From Arthrobacter sp. PGP41 (GTDB lineage: Bacteria; Actinomycetota; Actinomycetes; Actinomycetales; Micrococcaceae): a stretch of 64,000 bases of DNA. The position numbers and the translations under genes were made by a program. The stretch covers positions 3,348,001-3,412,000 of the forward strand of contig NZ_CP026514.1 in assembly GCF_002953935.1 (NCBI RefSeq), written 5' to 3'. Of this stretch, positions 43,464-51,517 are shown piece by piece. The notes under the pieces are model-generated. The model saw only the letters and a program-made list of their open reading frames with translations, was not told the DNA's origin and did no database searches. Every line of letters begins with the position of its first letter. Position 1 is the stretch's first letter.

Positions 43464-44729
43464 TCACAAAACGTCTACGTTGGGTTGTGCACCAATTACG
43501 TTACGGGTGTCCAGAACAAACTTCGCCAGACGCTTAATCATCCCGTAATCCACAGAGCTGTGGTCCGTGACAATAAGCACCGCATCCGCTTGCCGAACTT
43601 CAGATTCTGTTAGTTCGACAATCGGGGCATCAAGCGGAATAGAGCCGATGGCGAGATGGGGCTCCACGATTCTGAGATTCGCACCACGCAACTGAAGCAT
43701 TCTAGCGAGCGGCTCGGCCGGCGACTCGCGCAGGTCTCCGCTATCTCTCTTATATGCGAAACCAATCATTAGGATTCTCGATCCCATAATTGGAAGAGCG
43801 CGCTTGTTCAACGCAAGACTAAGACGCTGAACCACGTACTCAGGCATATGGTCGTTGATGTCGTTGGCGAGTTCAACGAAACGGAAACTCCTGCCGAGTG
43901 TTCTCCGAACTTCCCAAGACAAGTAGGAAGGATCTACCGGAAGGCAATGGCCGCCGACACCTGGACCAGGAACAAACTTCATATAGCCAAAAGGCTTAGA
44001 AGAGGCCGCCTCAATGGACTCCCAAATATTAATGCCCAACTCGTTTGCATAGACCGCAAGCTCGTTGACCAAGGCTATATTGACATGCCGAAAGGTATTC
44101 TCCAGCAGTTTGGTGAGCTCAGCCTCCTTAGGCGAACTGACAGGGACGGTGCACCGAACAAAACGATTGTAGAAATCTTGGACTTTCCGAAGCGAATCAG
44201 TGCATATCCCCGACACGACCTTGGGGGTATTGGCAAGATTCCAGTGCGCATTACCGGGGTCAATTCGTTCAGGACTGTATCCGACAAAGAAATCGATTCC
44301 CGCCTTGAGTCCACTTCCCTGCTCCAAGATCGGAACCAGGAGTTGCTCCGTGGTGCCGGGATAAGTGGTTGACTCAAGAATTACGGTGCAGGACTTTGTT
44401 ACATGCGGAGATAGCTCACGGGCGGCATCTTCGATGTAAGAAAGATCCGGCCTGCTTTCAGTCAACGGCGTGGGAACGGTTATCACGGCAACGGAAAATC
44501 CGCATGCATCAGAGTAATCGCTCCGGGCGCGGTAGGAGTTGCTGTTCAGTGCCTCTAGCAACTGCTCATCGGAGATATCCTCGACGTAGGACCTGCCTGA
44601 ATTCAGCCAGTCGACCTTACGCTTGTCAGTATCAATGCCTACAACGTCAAACCCAGCGCCGGCAGCCAGCATGGCGACGGGAAGGCCAACATAACCCTGT
44701 CCTACAACGATCACTTTAGTTTCAGGCAC
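43464..44729 (-). CDS. Nucleotide-sugar C6 dehydrogenase (WbpA/TviB-like)
   Basis: A 421-residue UDP-glucose/GDP-mannose dehydrogenase family enzyme, oxidising C6 of a UDP-sugar (UDP-GlcNAc or UDP-ManNAc) to the uronic acid. It shows VIVVGQGYVGLPVAML for NAD, VITVPTPL, ESTTYPGTTE, FFVGYSPERIDPGN, the helix LLENTFRHVNIALVNELA and the catalytic Cys in GPGVGGHCLPVDP (around residue 258). The C-terminal domain has GFAYKRDSGDLRESPA. The combination of STTYPGT and SPERIDPGN is typical of the N-acetyl-sugar subgroup. It pairs with the epimerase gene downstream. Confidence 0.92.
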   Translation of the reverse strand: MPETKVIVVGQGYVGLPVAMLAAGAGFDVVGIDTDKRKVDWLNSGRSYVEDISDEQLLEALNSNSYRARSDYSDACGFSVAVITVPTPLTESRPDLSYIEDAARELSPHVTKSCTVILESTTYPGTTEQLLVPILEQGSGLKAGIDFFVGYSPERIDPGNAHWNLANTPKVVSGICTDSLRKVQDFYNRFVRCTVPVSSPKEAELTKLLENTFRHVNIALVNELAVYANELGINIWESIEAASSKPFGYMKFVPGPGVGGHCLPVDPSYLSWEVRRTLGRSFRFVELANDINDHMPEYVVQRLSLALNKRALPIMGSRILMIGFAYKRDSGDLRESPAEPLARMLQLRGANLRIVEPHLAIGSIPLDAPIVELTESEVRQADAVLIVTDHSSVDYGMIKRLAKFVLDTRNVIGAQPNVDVL

Positions 44730-44782
44730 AGCTATTCCATTCTATGGGCTCAACGACAAACAAATCCTTCAACACCGCCGCA

Positions 44783-46645
44783 TCATGATTCCTTGGCTAA
44801 GTTCTCCCCTGGAAATTCGCGCTTCGTGGCATACCCTACCTCCGCAACTTCGCTACTGCGAAAGAGCGCGGGGAAGGTACGAAGGAGAATTGCAAGGTCG
44901 AGGCCGAGGGATATATTACGGGCATAGAACGTGTCGAGCTGCAACTTTTCTTCCCATTCAAGGAGGTTGCGCCCGCTCACCTGTGCGAGCCCGGTGATAC
45001 CGGGCTTCACCTCATGTCGCCGGGCTTGTTCAGGGGTATAGCGCTCTAAGTACTTCATTAGCAAGGGCCTAGGACCCACCAGGCTCATCTCACCTCTAAG
45101 CACATTCACCAGGCTGGGAAGTTCATCCAGGCTTGTACTTCGCAGCCATCTTCCGAATGGCGTCATCCGGTCTTCATCAGAGACAAGTCCCTTTGCAGCA
45201 TCTGGATTTTTCATTGTCCGAAATTTGAGCAACTCGAAGGGCACCCCAGCCAAGCCAGGCCTTTGCTGACGGAAGAGAACCGGACGCCCAAGGGCCTTCC
45301 GGACGGCCACATACAATGATGCCTGAATCGGAAGTGTCATCACCAAAAGTAGGCCAGCGACTACCACATCGACGACTCTTTTTACTCTGGTGTAACCCAT
45401 GTGCGGTTTCCCGGGGGAATCCTCAGGTAAGAGGCTAGAGCGATGGCGGTGAATAGCTGCCCCCGAAGTTCCTCTTGCAGGAATCCGCCCTGATGCTAGT
45501 CTCTCGATCGAGTCCACAAGCGCTGCAGCGGTTTCTTTATCATTGAAACCAGCGAGGATCTGCGCGCGGCTGGCTCTTCCCTTGGCGGCAAGGGAAGCTG
45601 ACTCGAAGTCTGCGTAGGCTTCCGACAAAGCCCAGCTAAGCCGACTGACGTCATTCACCGGCACCACCCAACCGCTTGTCGAGTCAGTCGTTTCAGGAAG
45701 GCCGCCAGCCTCACTTACGATTCTTGCCACGCCGCAGGCTCCCGCTTCAAGTGCAGCCCCGTGATTTTCGGATAGGGAAGGGCTTACGCTGACATTTGAA
45801 GCCCAGTAATACGGGCGGACATCGTCGACACTATCGATCCATGTAATGTTCAGTGCTGGATCAGAATAGCGGCTCATCAATTCATCGCGGTGTAATCTTC
45901 CAGCGACGTCGAATCCAGCGCCCACGAGTAGGAGCTGAGAATTGGGGTGAGTAGCTATAAATTCCTTCCACGCCGCAAGTAGTACGTCGTGCCCCTTAAT
46001 GCCAACGCCTGGGTAGACGAGATTTTTCGGACCGTATACGTAGGCGATCATTACCGCAACAAATACGTCAGCGCCGAGCCCTAGCCCATGACGCGCACTT
46101 GCCTGCTCTTCGGGGAGGGGCGGACGGAATTTGTCTGTGTCCACCCCATAAGGAAGTGCTGTCAATCCGTTAGCCGCACGCCCTAATGCCCGATATCTAG
46201 CGGCGGTATGGGCACTCCCAGCTACCACAAGAGTGTCCAAGCCCATCAGCTTCCTCTCAACGGCGCTTATCACTGGGGAGTCGAGATAGAGGGGGCCTGC
46301 CACCATGTGGACCCTTGGTATACGCAGCCCGAGTGAAGCGATTCGGACTGCCAAGGCCGATGCGTAAAGGTGGTAATGCAAAACGTCAGCCTGTGAGCGC
46401 ACCAATTGGCGCCGAAGTCTCAACAAGCCAATCAGCGTCTTCAGTGATGGACGGTACTTAAAATCAAAAGAGGCATCTTCCACCTTGACGTCCAAGTCAT
46501 GCAAGATAGTTTTCAGCTTCCCGGGACCGCGAGGGATAATAACCGTAACACTGTGTCCCCTCCGGATCATCTCCAAGAGGTGCGGAATTATCCACCGGCC
46601 ACCCTCGTTTGTTTTCAAAACGACCGTAATTCTAAGCTGTTTCAC
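44783..46645 (-). CDS. Glycosyltransferase family 4 fused to a PglC-type phosphoglycosyl transferase
   Basis: A 620-residue fusion. Residues 1-390 are a GT4 enzyme (VVLKTNEGGRWIIPHLLEM, LPYGVDTDKFRPP, SLSENHGAALEAGACGVARIV). After a linker, residues about 420-620 are a small membrane phosphoglycosyl transferase. It has KRVVDVVVAGLLLV as its re-entrant helix, then RPVLFRQQRPG, KFRTMKNPD (Arg-Thr-Met and acidic site), STSLDELPSLVNVL, SLVGPRPLLMKYLERY and KPGITGLAQVSGR. One protein could load a phospho-sugar onto the lipid and then add the second sugar. The start at GTG 46645 has AAAGG six bases upstream; ATG 46660 lacks one. It follows the PglE-like gene in the bacillosamine-type group. Confidence 0.88.
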   Translation of the reverse strand: MKQLRITVVLKTNEGGRWIIPHLLEMIRRGHSVTVIIPRGPGKLKTILHDLDVKVEDASFDFKYRPSLKTLIGLLRLRRQLVRSQADVLHYHLYASALAVRIASLGLRIPRVHMVAGPLYLDSPVISAVERKLMGLDTLVVAGSAHTAARYRALGRAANGLTALPYGVDTDKFRPPLPEEQASARHGLGLGADVFVAVMIAYVYGPKNLVYPGVGIKGHDVLLAAWKEFIATHPNSQLLLVGAGFDVAGRLHRDELMSRYSDPALNITWIDSVDDVRPYYWASNVSVSPSLSENHGAALEAGACGVARIVSEAGGLPETTDSTSGWVVPVNDVSRLSWALSEAYADFESASLAAKGRASRAQILAGFNDKETAAALVDSIERLASGRIPARGTSGAAIHRHRSSLLPEDSPGKPHMGYTRVKRVVDVVVAGLLLVMTLPIQASLYVAVRKALGRPVLFRQQRPGLAGVPFELLKFRTMKNPDAAKGLVSDEDRMTPFGRWLRSTSLDELPSLVNVLRGEMSLVGPRPLLMKYLERYTPEQARRHEVKPGITGLAQVSGRNLLEWEEKLQLDTFYARNISLGLDLAILLRTFPALFRSSEVAEVGYATKREFPGENLAKES

Positions 46646-46716
46646 TTGGTACCTTTGCATGGGTAGAAGCAGCTGCATGGATACCCGTGGAATGGAAAGT
46701 GTTCACGCAGCGGTGA

Positions 46717-47853
46717 TCAATTCATACGAGCGGTCAGAAAACGCTCGATCGCTTGGACTACTCTTGACATTTCTTGCTCTTTCATGGCGCTCCCGCTTGG
46801 AAGGGTCAAGCCACTTTCGAAAAGCCGATCCGAGCTCCCATTGACGCGCCTTCGGTGCTGCTGAAACACAGGCTGTAGATGCATGGGCTTCCAAAGGGGC
46901 CTGGTCTCCACATTGACATCCCCCAGTGCTTCGCTCAGCTGTTTGGCGGACCAGCCAGCTTCAGACTCGTTGACAACTACAGATGTCAACCAGCAATTGT
47001 CTTCTGCGTCGTTAGCTCCGCCAAATATTTCAACACCCGGCACGGCGGCAAATAACTCGCGATAGTGCTCACGAATTTGGCGGCGCCTCTCGATCATGTC
47101 GTCGAGCCTGGACAACTGCGCGCGTCCGAGGGCCGCCAGCAGGTTGCTTAGCCGGTAGTTGAAGCCAATCTCTGTGTGTTCATAATGAAGAGTAGGCTGG
47201 CGTGCCTGTGTGGCCAGATACCGGACTTTAGACGCAACCGCCTCGTCGTCCGTCATGAGCATCCCGCCTCCGGACGTCGTCATGACCTTGTTCCCGTTGA
47301 ACGAGAATACGGCGTCGTCTCCCCATGATCCTGTGGGACGCCCCATATATGAGGCACCTAGAGATTCTGCCGCGTCGGCTATCACTGGAATCCCCGCCTC
47401 GCCTGCCAGAACTTGGATAGTGCGGTAGTCAACTGCTTTGCCTAAGAGATCAACCGGCATTATCGCGGCAACCCGTGCACCGGTTTGCTCAAGTTCCTGG
47501 AGAGATTCCGACAAGAGCGCTGGATCCATGTTGCCTGTTTCTGGAAGGCAGTCTATGAAGTACGGCTCAGCCCCTGAGTAGACAATCGCATTAGCTGTCG
47601 CCGCGAAGGTCATCGTCGAAGTGAGGACCAGGTCGCCAGGTCCAACGCCGCGCGCCAACAGGGCAAGGTGAAGGGCAGCGGTTCCAGAACTCAAAGCAAC
47701 GGCGTGCTTGCGGCCGATCCGCTCAGCCATATCAGTTTCAAAGCCGTCTACGTCAGGGCCGAGCGGTGCTATCCAGCCGGAGCGAAGCGCCTCCAGAATA
47801 TATCTTTCCTCCAGTGCCCCGACATCAGGAGAAGACATATAGATTCTATGCAT
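46717..47853 (-). CDS. DegT/DnrJ/EryC1 aminotransferase (PglE-like)
   Basis: A 378-residue PLP-dependent sugar aminotransferase. It shows YMSSPDVGALEERYILEAL, SSGTAALHLALLA, TSTMTFAATANAI, ADAAESLGAS (Asp binding the pyridine N), the Schiff-base Lys in FSFNGNKVMTTSGGGML, and later NYRLSNLLAALGRAQL. It transfers an amino group to a keto-sugar nucleotide. The 4-keto product of the PglF-like enzyme just upstream is the natural substrate, giving a 4-amino-4,6-dideoxy sugar. A perosamine-synthase-like role using the Gmd product is an alternative. ATG 47853 lies next to a GTG at 47859 that overlaps the previous stop; GGGGTG is five bases before the ATG. Confidence 0.9.
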   Translation of the reverse strand: MHRIYMSSPDVGALEERYILEALRSGWIAPLGPDVDGFETDMAERIGRKHAVALSSGTAALHLALLARGVGPGDLVLTSTMTFAATANAIVYSGAEPYFIDCLPETGNMDPALLSESLQELEQTGARVAAIMPVDLLGKAVDYRTIQVLAGEAGIPVIADAAESLGASYMGRPTGSWGDDAVFSFNGNKVMTTSGGGMLMTDDEAVASKVRYLATQARQPTLHYEHTEIGFNYRLSNLLAALGRAQLSRLDDMIERRRQIREHYRELFAAVPGVEIFGGANDAEDNCWLTSVVVNESEAGWSAKQLSEALGDVNVETRPLWKPMHLQPVFQQHRRRVNGSSDRLFESGLTLPSGSAMKEQEMSRVVQAIERFLTARMN

Positions 47854-47855
47854 TT

Positions 47856-49721
47856 TCACACCCCGAACGACGACGCTAGATAGGGTTTATGCGTCGGAGA
47901 CGTGCGGGCGTTCGATTTTGCCCATGATTCATAGTCCAGCTCTTCCGGTGCTATTGGCGGAACCGACGTGTGCGTAATCTGAGGGTGAAATGGGCGCTCG
48001 TCTTGTTCCGACGCGTCGATCAGGTCCTCATGCAGCTTTTCCCCCTCGCGAAGTCCGGTAAAAACGATCTCGATCGGCTTACCGGACTTCGAGATCATGC
48101 GCTTGGCAACATCGAGAATCTTTACTGGTTTTCCCATGTCAAGAATGAGGACCTCCCCAGCCCTGCCTATAGCTCCTGCTTGTATGACGAGCTGGCAAGC
48201 CTCGGGTATCGTCATGAAATATCTTGTTACTTCCGGGTCAGTGACGGTCACTGGGCCGCCCGATTCAATTTGCTCGATGAATGTTGGCAACATTGAACCG
48301 CGACTTCCAAGAACATTTCCAAAGCGAACGGAAAGGTAATTTCTGTCCGTGGCTGCGGCTGCCCAGGCGGTGAGCATTTCAGCTGTACGTTTTGAGTAGC
48401 CCAGAACGCTGGTTGGATTCGCAGCCTTGTCGGTGGAGATATTGATGAATGTCTTCACACCAGCCTTCCGAGAGGCCTCGAGAACATTCAGCGTGCCAAG
48501 CACATTGGTCTTCCAAGCTTCATCTGGATACTGTTCCAGCATGGGGAGATGTTTCAGGGCAGCAGCATGAAACACGACCTCGGGCCGGGCGCGTTCAAAC
48601 GCGATGTGCAATGCATCCTGATCGCGGATGTCTGCCAAAACCACGTCATCGCTGTCCAGCAGGCCATGACCGGCAATCGACATTTGCACGCCGTGCAGTC
48701 CGGACTCGTCACGGTCCAGCATGACCAACTCCATCGGCGAGAATCTAGAAAGCTGCCGACACAGCTCCGAACCAATGGACCCCCCGGCACCGGTCACGAG
48801 CACTCTCTTATTGGTGACGTAGCCGGCTATGGCTTCCACAGCCGTGTCGACCGGGTGTCGTCCAATAAGGTCTTCAATTGCGACCTCACGGAGATCCGCG
48901 AGCTTCATCTTGTTGTCCAGAATTTCCGACAAGGGGGGCAGGACGCGAAGACGGATCGACGCACTGTCCGCAAAGTCAGAAACTCGTCTCATAAACTCGG
49001 CATCGGCCCGTGCAACGCAGAGCACTACGTCGCTCGCGCCAGTCATACTTGCAACCGATGCTAGATCCTCACCCCTCCCCATGACTTGGATATTCGACAG
49101 CCGAAGGTGCCGCTTCAGCGGATCATCATCGATCAAACCCACGGGGATGTAGCGGGATTTAGGATCACTCCGCATTTGTCTCACCAAGTAGGCTCCGGTC
49201 TGACCGGCACCGTAGATAAGCACTCGCCGTGAGGAATCGGTTGGTTTAATACGCCGTTCTATGAGTGCCCGCCGAACGTATCGGCTTCCTCCCATCAGAA
49301 TGAAGGCGATCGGCATCGCCAAAAGTGCGGCGCTTCGGGGAACGTCACCCGGCTTCATGACAAGGACACTGATCAGGAATAGCACGGCTGCTACCGAAAG
49401 AACCGTCGAAAGCAGCGTCTGTGCTTCATGGAACGCCCCGGATTGATGACGGCCCCGATATAACGCGAACATCCATCCCATGCCGGCCTGCAGGAAGACG
49501 GCAACGAGGGCGAGCGAACCCACGGCATACCAGGCAACGTTTCCAGCAACAAAATCAAATCTGAACAACACAGCTAGCGTCAGTGCAACGACCCAACACT
49601 CTGCGTCGACAGCATATTGGACCACGCGCGAAGCCAGCAGAGCAGCCCGATCGCCAGAGCCTTGTGTTGGCGCACTTGCACCGTCCATCCGCTCAGCTGC
49701 ACCCACTGTTCCATCCCCCAT
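47856..49721 (-). CDS. Membrane nucleotide-sugar 4,6-dehydratase (PglF/WbpM/CapD type)
   Basis: A 621-residue enzyme with four membrane helices in the first 160 residues and a CoA_binding_3-like segment (VLIYGAGQTGAYLVRQM). The C-terminal SDR domain shows VLVTGAGGSIGSELCRQL, FHAAALKHLPMLE and the atypical active site STDKAANPTSVLGYSK. It also has RFGNVLGSRGSMLPTF and TRYFMTIPEA. This family removes water from UDP-GlcNAc, making the 4-keto-6-deoxy sugar that the next gene's aminotransferase would use. The start at ATG 49721 has AGGA five bases upstream; open frames reach 49811 but lack homology. It heads the minus-strand arm of locus B, so the promoter should lie in the gap to 50027. Confidence 0.9.
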   Translation of the reverse strand: MGDGTVGAAERMDGASAPTQGSGDRAALLASRVVQYAVDAECWVVALTLAVLFRFDFVAGNVAWYAVGSLALVAVFLQAGMGWMFALYRGRHQSGAFHEAQTLLSTVLSVAAVLFLISVLVMKPGDVPRSAALLAMPIAFILMGGSRYVRRALIERRIKPTDSSRRVLIYGAGQTGAYLVRQMRSDPKSRYIPVGLIDDDPLKRHLRLSNIQVMGRGEDLASVASMTGASDVVLCVARADAEFMRRVSDFADSASIRLRVLPPLSEILDNKMKLADLREVAIEDLIGRHPVDTAVEAIAGYVTNKRVLVTGAGGSIGSELCRQLSRFSPMELVMLDRDESGLHGVQMSIAGHGLLDSDDVVLADIRDQDALHIAFERARPEVVFHAAALKHLPMLEQYPDEAWKTNVLGTLNVLEASRKAGVKTFINISTDKAANPTSVLGYSKRTAEMLTAWAAAATDRNYLSVRFGNVLGSRGSMLPTFIEQIESGGPVTVTDPEVTRYFMTIPEACQLVIQAGAIGRAGEVLILDMGKPVKILDVAKRMISKSGKPIEIVFTGLREGEKLHEDLIDASEQDERPFHPQITHTSVPPIAPEELDYESWAKSNARTSPTHKPYLASSFGV

Positions 49722-50026
49722 CGTTGTCCTACAAGATGAGTCAACCAGAAATGACCGCATCGCACTGACATTAAACCATCCAGTTTCAAACCTTTGGACT
49801 GCGTGTGTCATAAGCCGGAGGAGCGCTCGCGGGGACGGGCGTCCGGCACGTTTCCCTCGCTCTGTCGACGCCCGGTATTAACCCGACGGCCGAGCGCCGC
49901 GTGGATGGCCTCTCCCCGTCCCTCAAGACGCCGGCATGAGCCAGCAGTTACGCGAGCAGTAGCTGGCCTCTTCGACAGGTAGGATGTTGCAACGTACAGC
50001 CAAAAGCAATTTCGGAAGGGGCTCTT
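49722..50026. other. Divergent intergenic region of locus B
   Basis: This 305-base stretch separates the PglF-like and BY-kinase starts. No gene is convincing. TAGGAT at 49980-49985 is a good actinobacterial -10 box for the plus strand, about 42 bases ahead of the GTG start, with GGAAGGGG as the ribosome binding site at 50014-50021. No clear -35 box is seen. The minus-strand promoter was not located. Confidence 0.4.
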
Positions 50027-51517
50027 GTGGAGCTTAAAGACTACTTGCGCATTTTCCGCCGAAACTGGATTTTGGTTACCGCGTCCCTGCTTCTTGGCCT
50101 ACTGGGTGCGGGGGCCGCAACGTTGCTGGTCAAGCCTAATTACGTTGCAGAGACTACGCTATTCGCAGCCCTGCAAAATACGGGTTCGGTTACCGAGCTA
50201 CAACAGGGAAACGTGTTTACACAGGCACGCGTTCAGTCGTATGTCAAGACTGTAACGACTCCAACGGTCCTGCAACCCGTTATTGACAATTTAGGTTTGG
50301 ACATAACTCCGCGCGCTCTCGGTTCGAGAATTACGGCTACCTCGGATATGAATACTGTTCTAATCAACATATCCGTTGCCGATGAATCACCCGTCATGGC
50401 GGCCGCTATCGCACAAGCCGTCGGCAATAGCCTGGTGGAAGCTGTCGAGGAACTGGAAAGGCCATCGTCCGGCTCCCCGTCCCCAGTACGACTCTCGATC
50501 GTCGCCCCAGCGGTGGCCCCGACATCACCTTCATCGCCAAACGTCCGACTCAATCTAGCCTTGGGTGTCCTGCTCGGGCTCGGTGCTGGACTCGTATTTG
50601 CAATACTCCGCTCAGTACTCGACACCCGCCTTCGCGGCGAAGTCGATTTTCGAAGGATTAGCGATGCTCCAATTCTCGGGGGCATCAACTTTGACACTGA
50701 CGCAGCCAAGAAACCGCTGCTGACGCAGACAGGTGCTCAAAGCCCCCGCGCGGAGTCCTTTCGTCAGCTGCGTACGAACCTGCAGTTCGCCCATGTAAGC
50801 CACGAATCGAAGGCAGTGCTCGTCACTTCGTCCCTTCCTGGTGAAGGAAAAAGCACAACCGCGATCAACCTCGCAATTGCTTTGGCTGAATCCGGGCAGA
50901 CAGTGGCGCTCGTCGACGCCGACCTCAGAAGACCAATGGTTGCCGAGTACTTGGGGCTGCCCCGTGGTGCCGGACTCACTACAGCTCTGATCGGCAAGGC
51001 AGAACTCAATGATCTGCTGATGCCATGGGGCGAGAATGCACTCTACATACTGGCAGCGGGCCAAGCTCCCCCAAATCCGAGTGAGCTGCTAGGATCCGAC
51101 AAGATGAGGGAACTCATCTCAAGCCTGGAGGCCACCTTCGACGCGGTCATCATAGATGCACCGCCGCTACTCCCAGTTACCGATGCCGCGGTGCTCGCTC
51201 AGCAAGTTGGCGGCGTTGTACTAGTCGTAGGCGTCCAGAAGGTACGAACCACCGACGTCGAGAAGTCGCTGGGAGCTTTACGAATGGTCAAGGCGGATTT
51301 GCTTGGGGCCATCCTTAACAAACTTCCGGCCAAAGGACCGGACGCTTATACGTACAGCCAGTACTCATACGAGAGCACCACGCCTGTTTCAACCCTTAGG
51401 GCTAAAACCAACGAAACAAATTCCGGCAGTGGTCCTGACCGTCCGGCTCGTAGTGGCGAAACCCGCGAAGCGCGCAGGCTAAGTAATGCGGTCAACAGGG
51501 AGCGCAGTGAACTCTAA
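50027..51517 (+). CDS. Wzz-type chain-length regulator fused to a BY-type tyrosine kinase (copy B)
   Basis: A 496-residue paralogue of the protein at 28273-29727, colinear over its full length. It opens MELKDYLRIFRRNW, has membrane segments near residues 15-35 and 180-200, and the kinase has Walker A LPGEGKSTT (Lys275), Walker A' VALVDADLRR and Walker B VIIDAPPLLPVTDA. The tyrosine tail is YTYSQYSYE, with fewer tyrosines than copy A. Shared protein blocks are near-identical while synonymous sites differ widely, so the duplication is not recent. GTG start after GGAAGGGG. It is followed by DUF4012 and LAXTG genes in the same order as in locus A, without an initiating transferase between. Confidence 0.92.
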   Translation: MELKDYLRIFRRNWILVTASLLLGLLGAGAATLLVKPNYVAETTLFAALQNTGSVTELQQGNVFTQARVQSYVKTVTTPTVLQPVIDNLGLDITPRALGSRITATSDMNTVLINISVADESPVMAAAIAQAVGNSLVEAVEELERPSSGSPSPVRLSIVAPAVAPTSPSSPNVRLNLALGVLLGLGAGLVFAILRSVLDTRLRGEVDFRRISDAPILGGINFDTDAAKKPLLTQTGAQSPRAESFRQLRTNLQFAHVSHESKAVLVTSSLPGEGKSTTAINLAIALAESGQTVALVDADLRRPMVAEYLGLPRGAGLTTALIGKAELNDLLMPWGENALYILAAGQAPPNPSELLGSDKMRELISSLEATFDAVIIDAPPLLPVTDAAVLAQQVGGVVLVVGVQKVRTTDVEKSLGALRMVKADLLGAILNKLPAKGPDAYTYSQYSYESTTPVSTLRAKTNETNSGSGPDRPARSGETREARRLSNAVNRERSEL

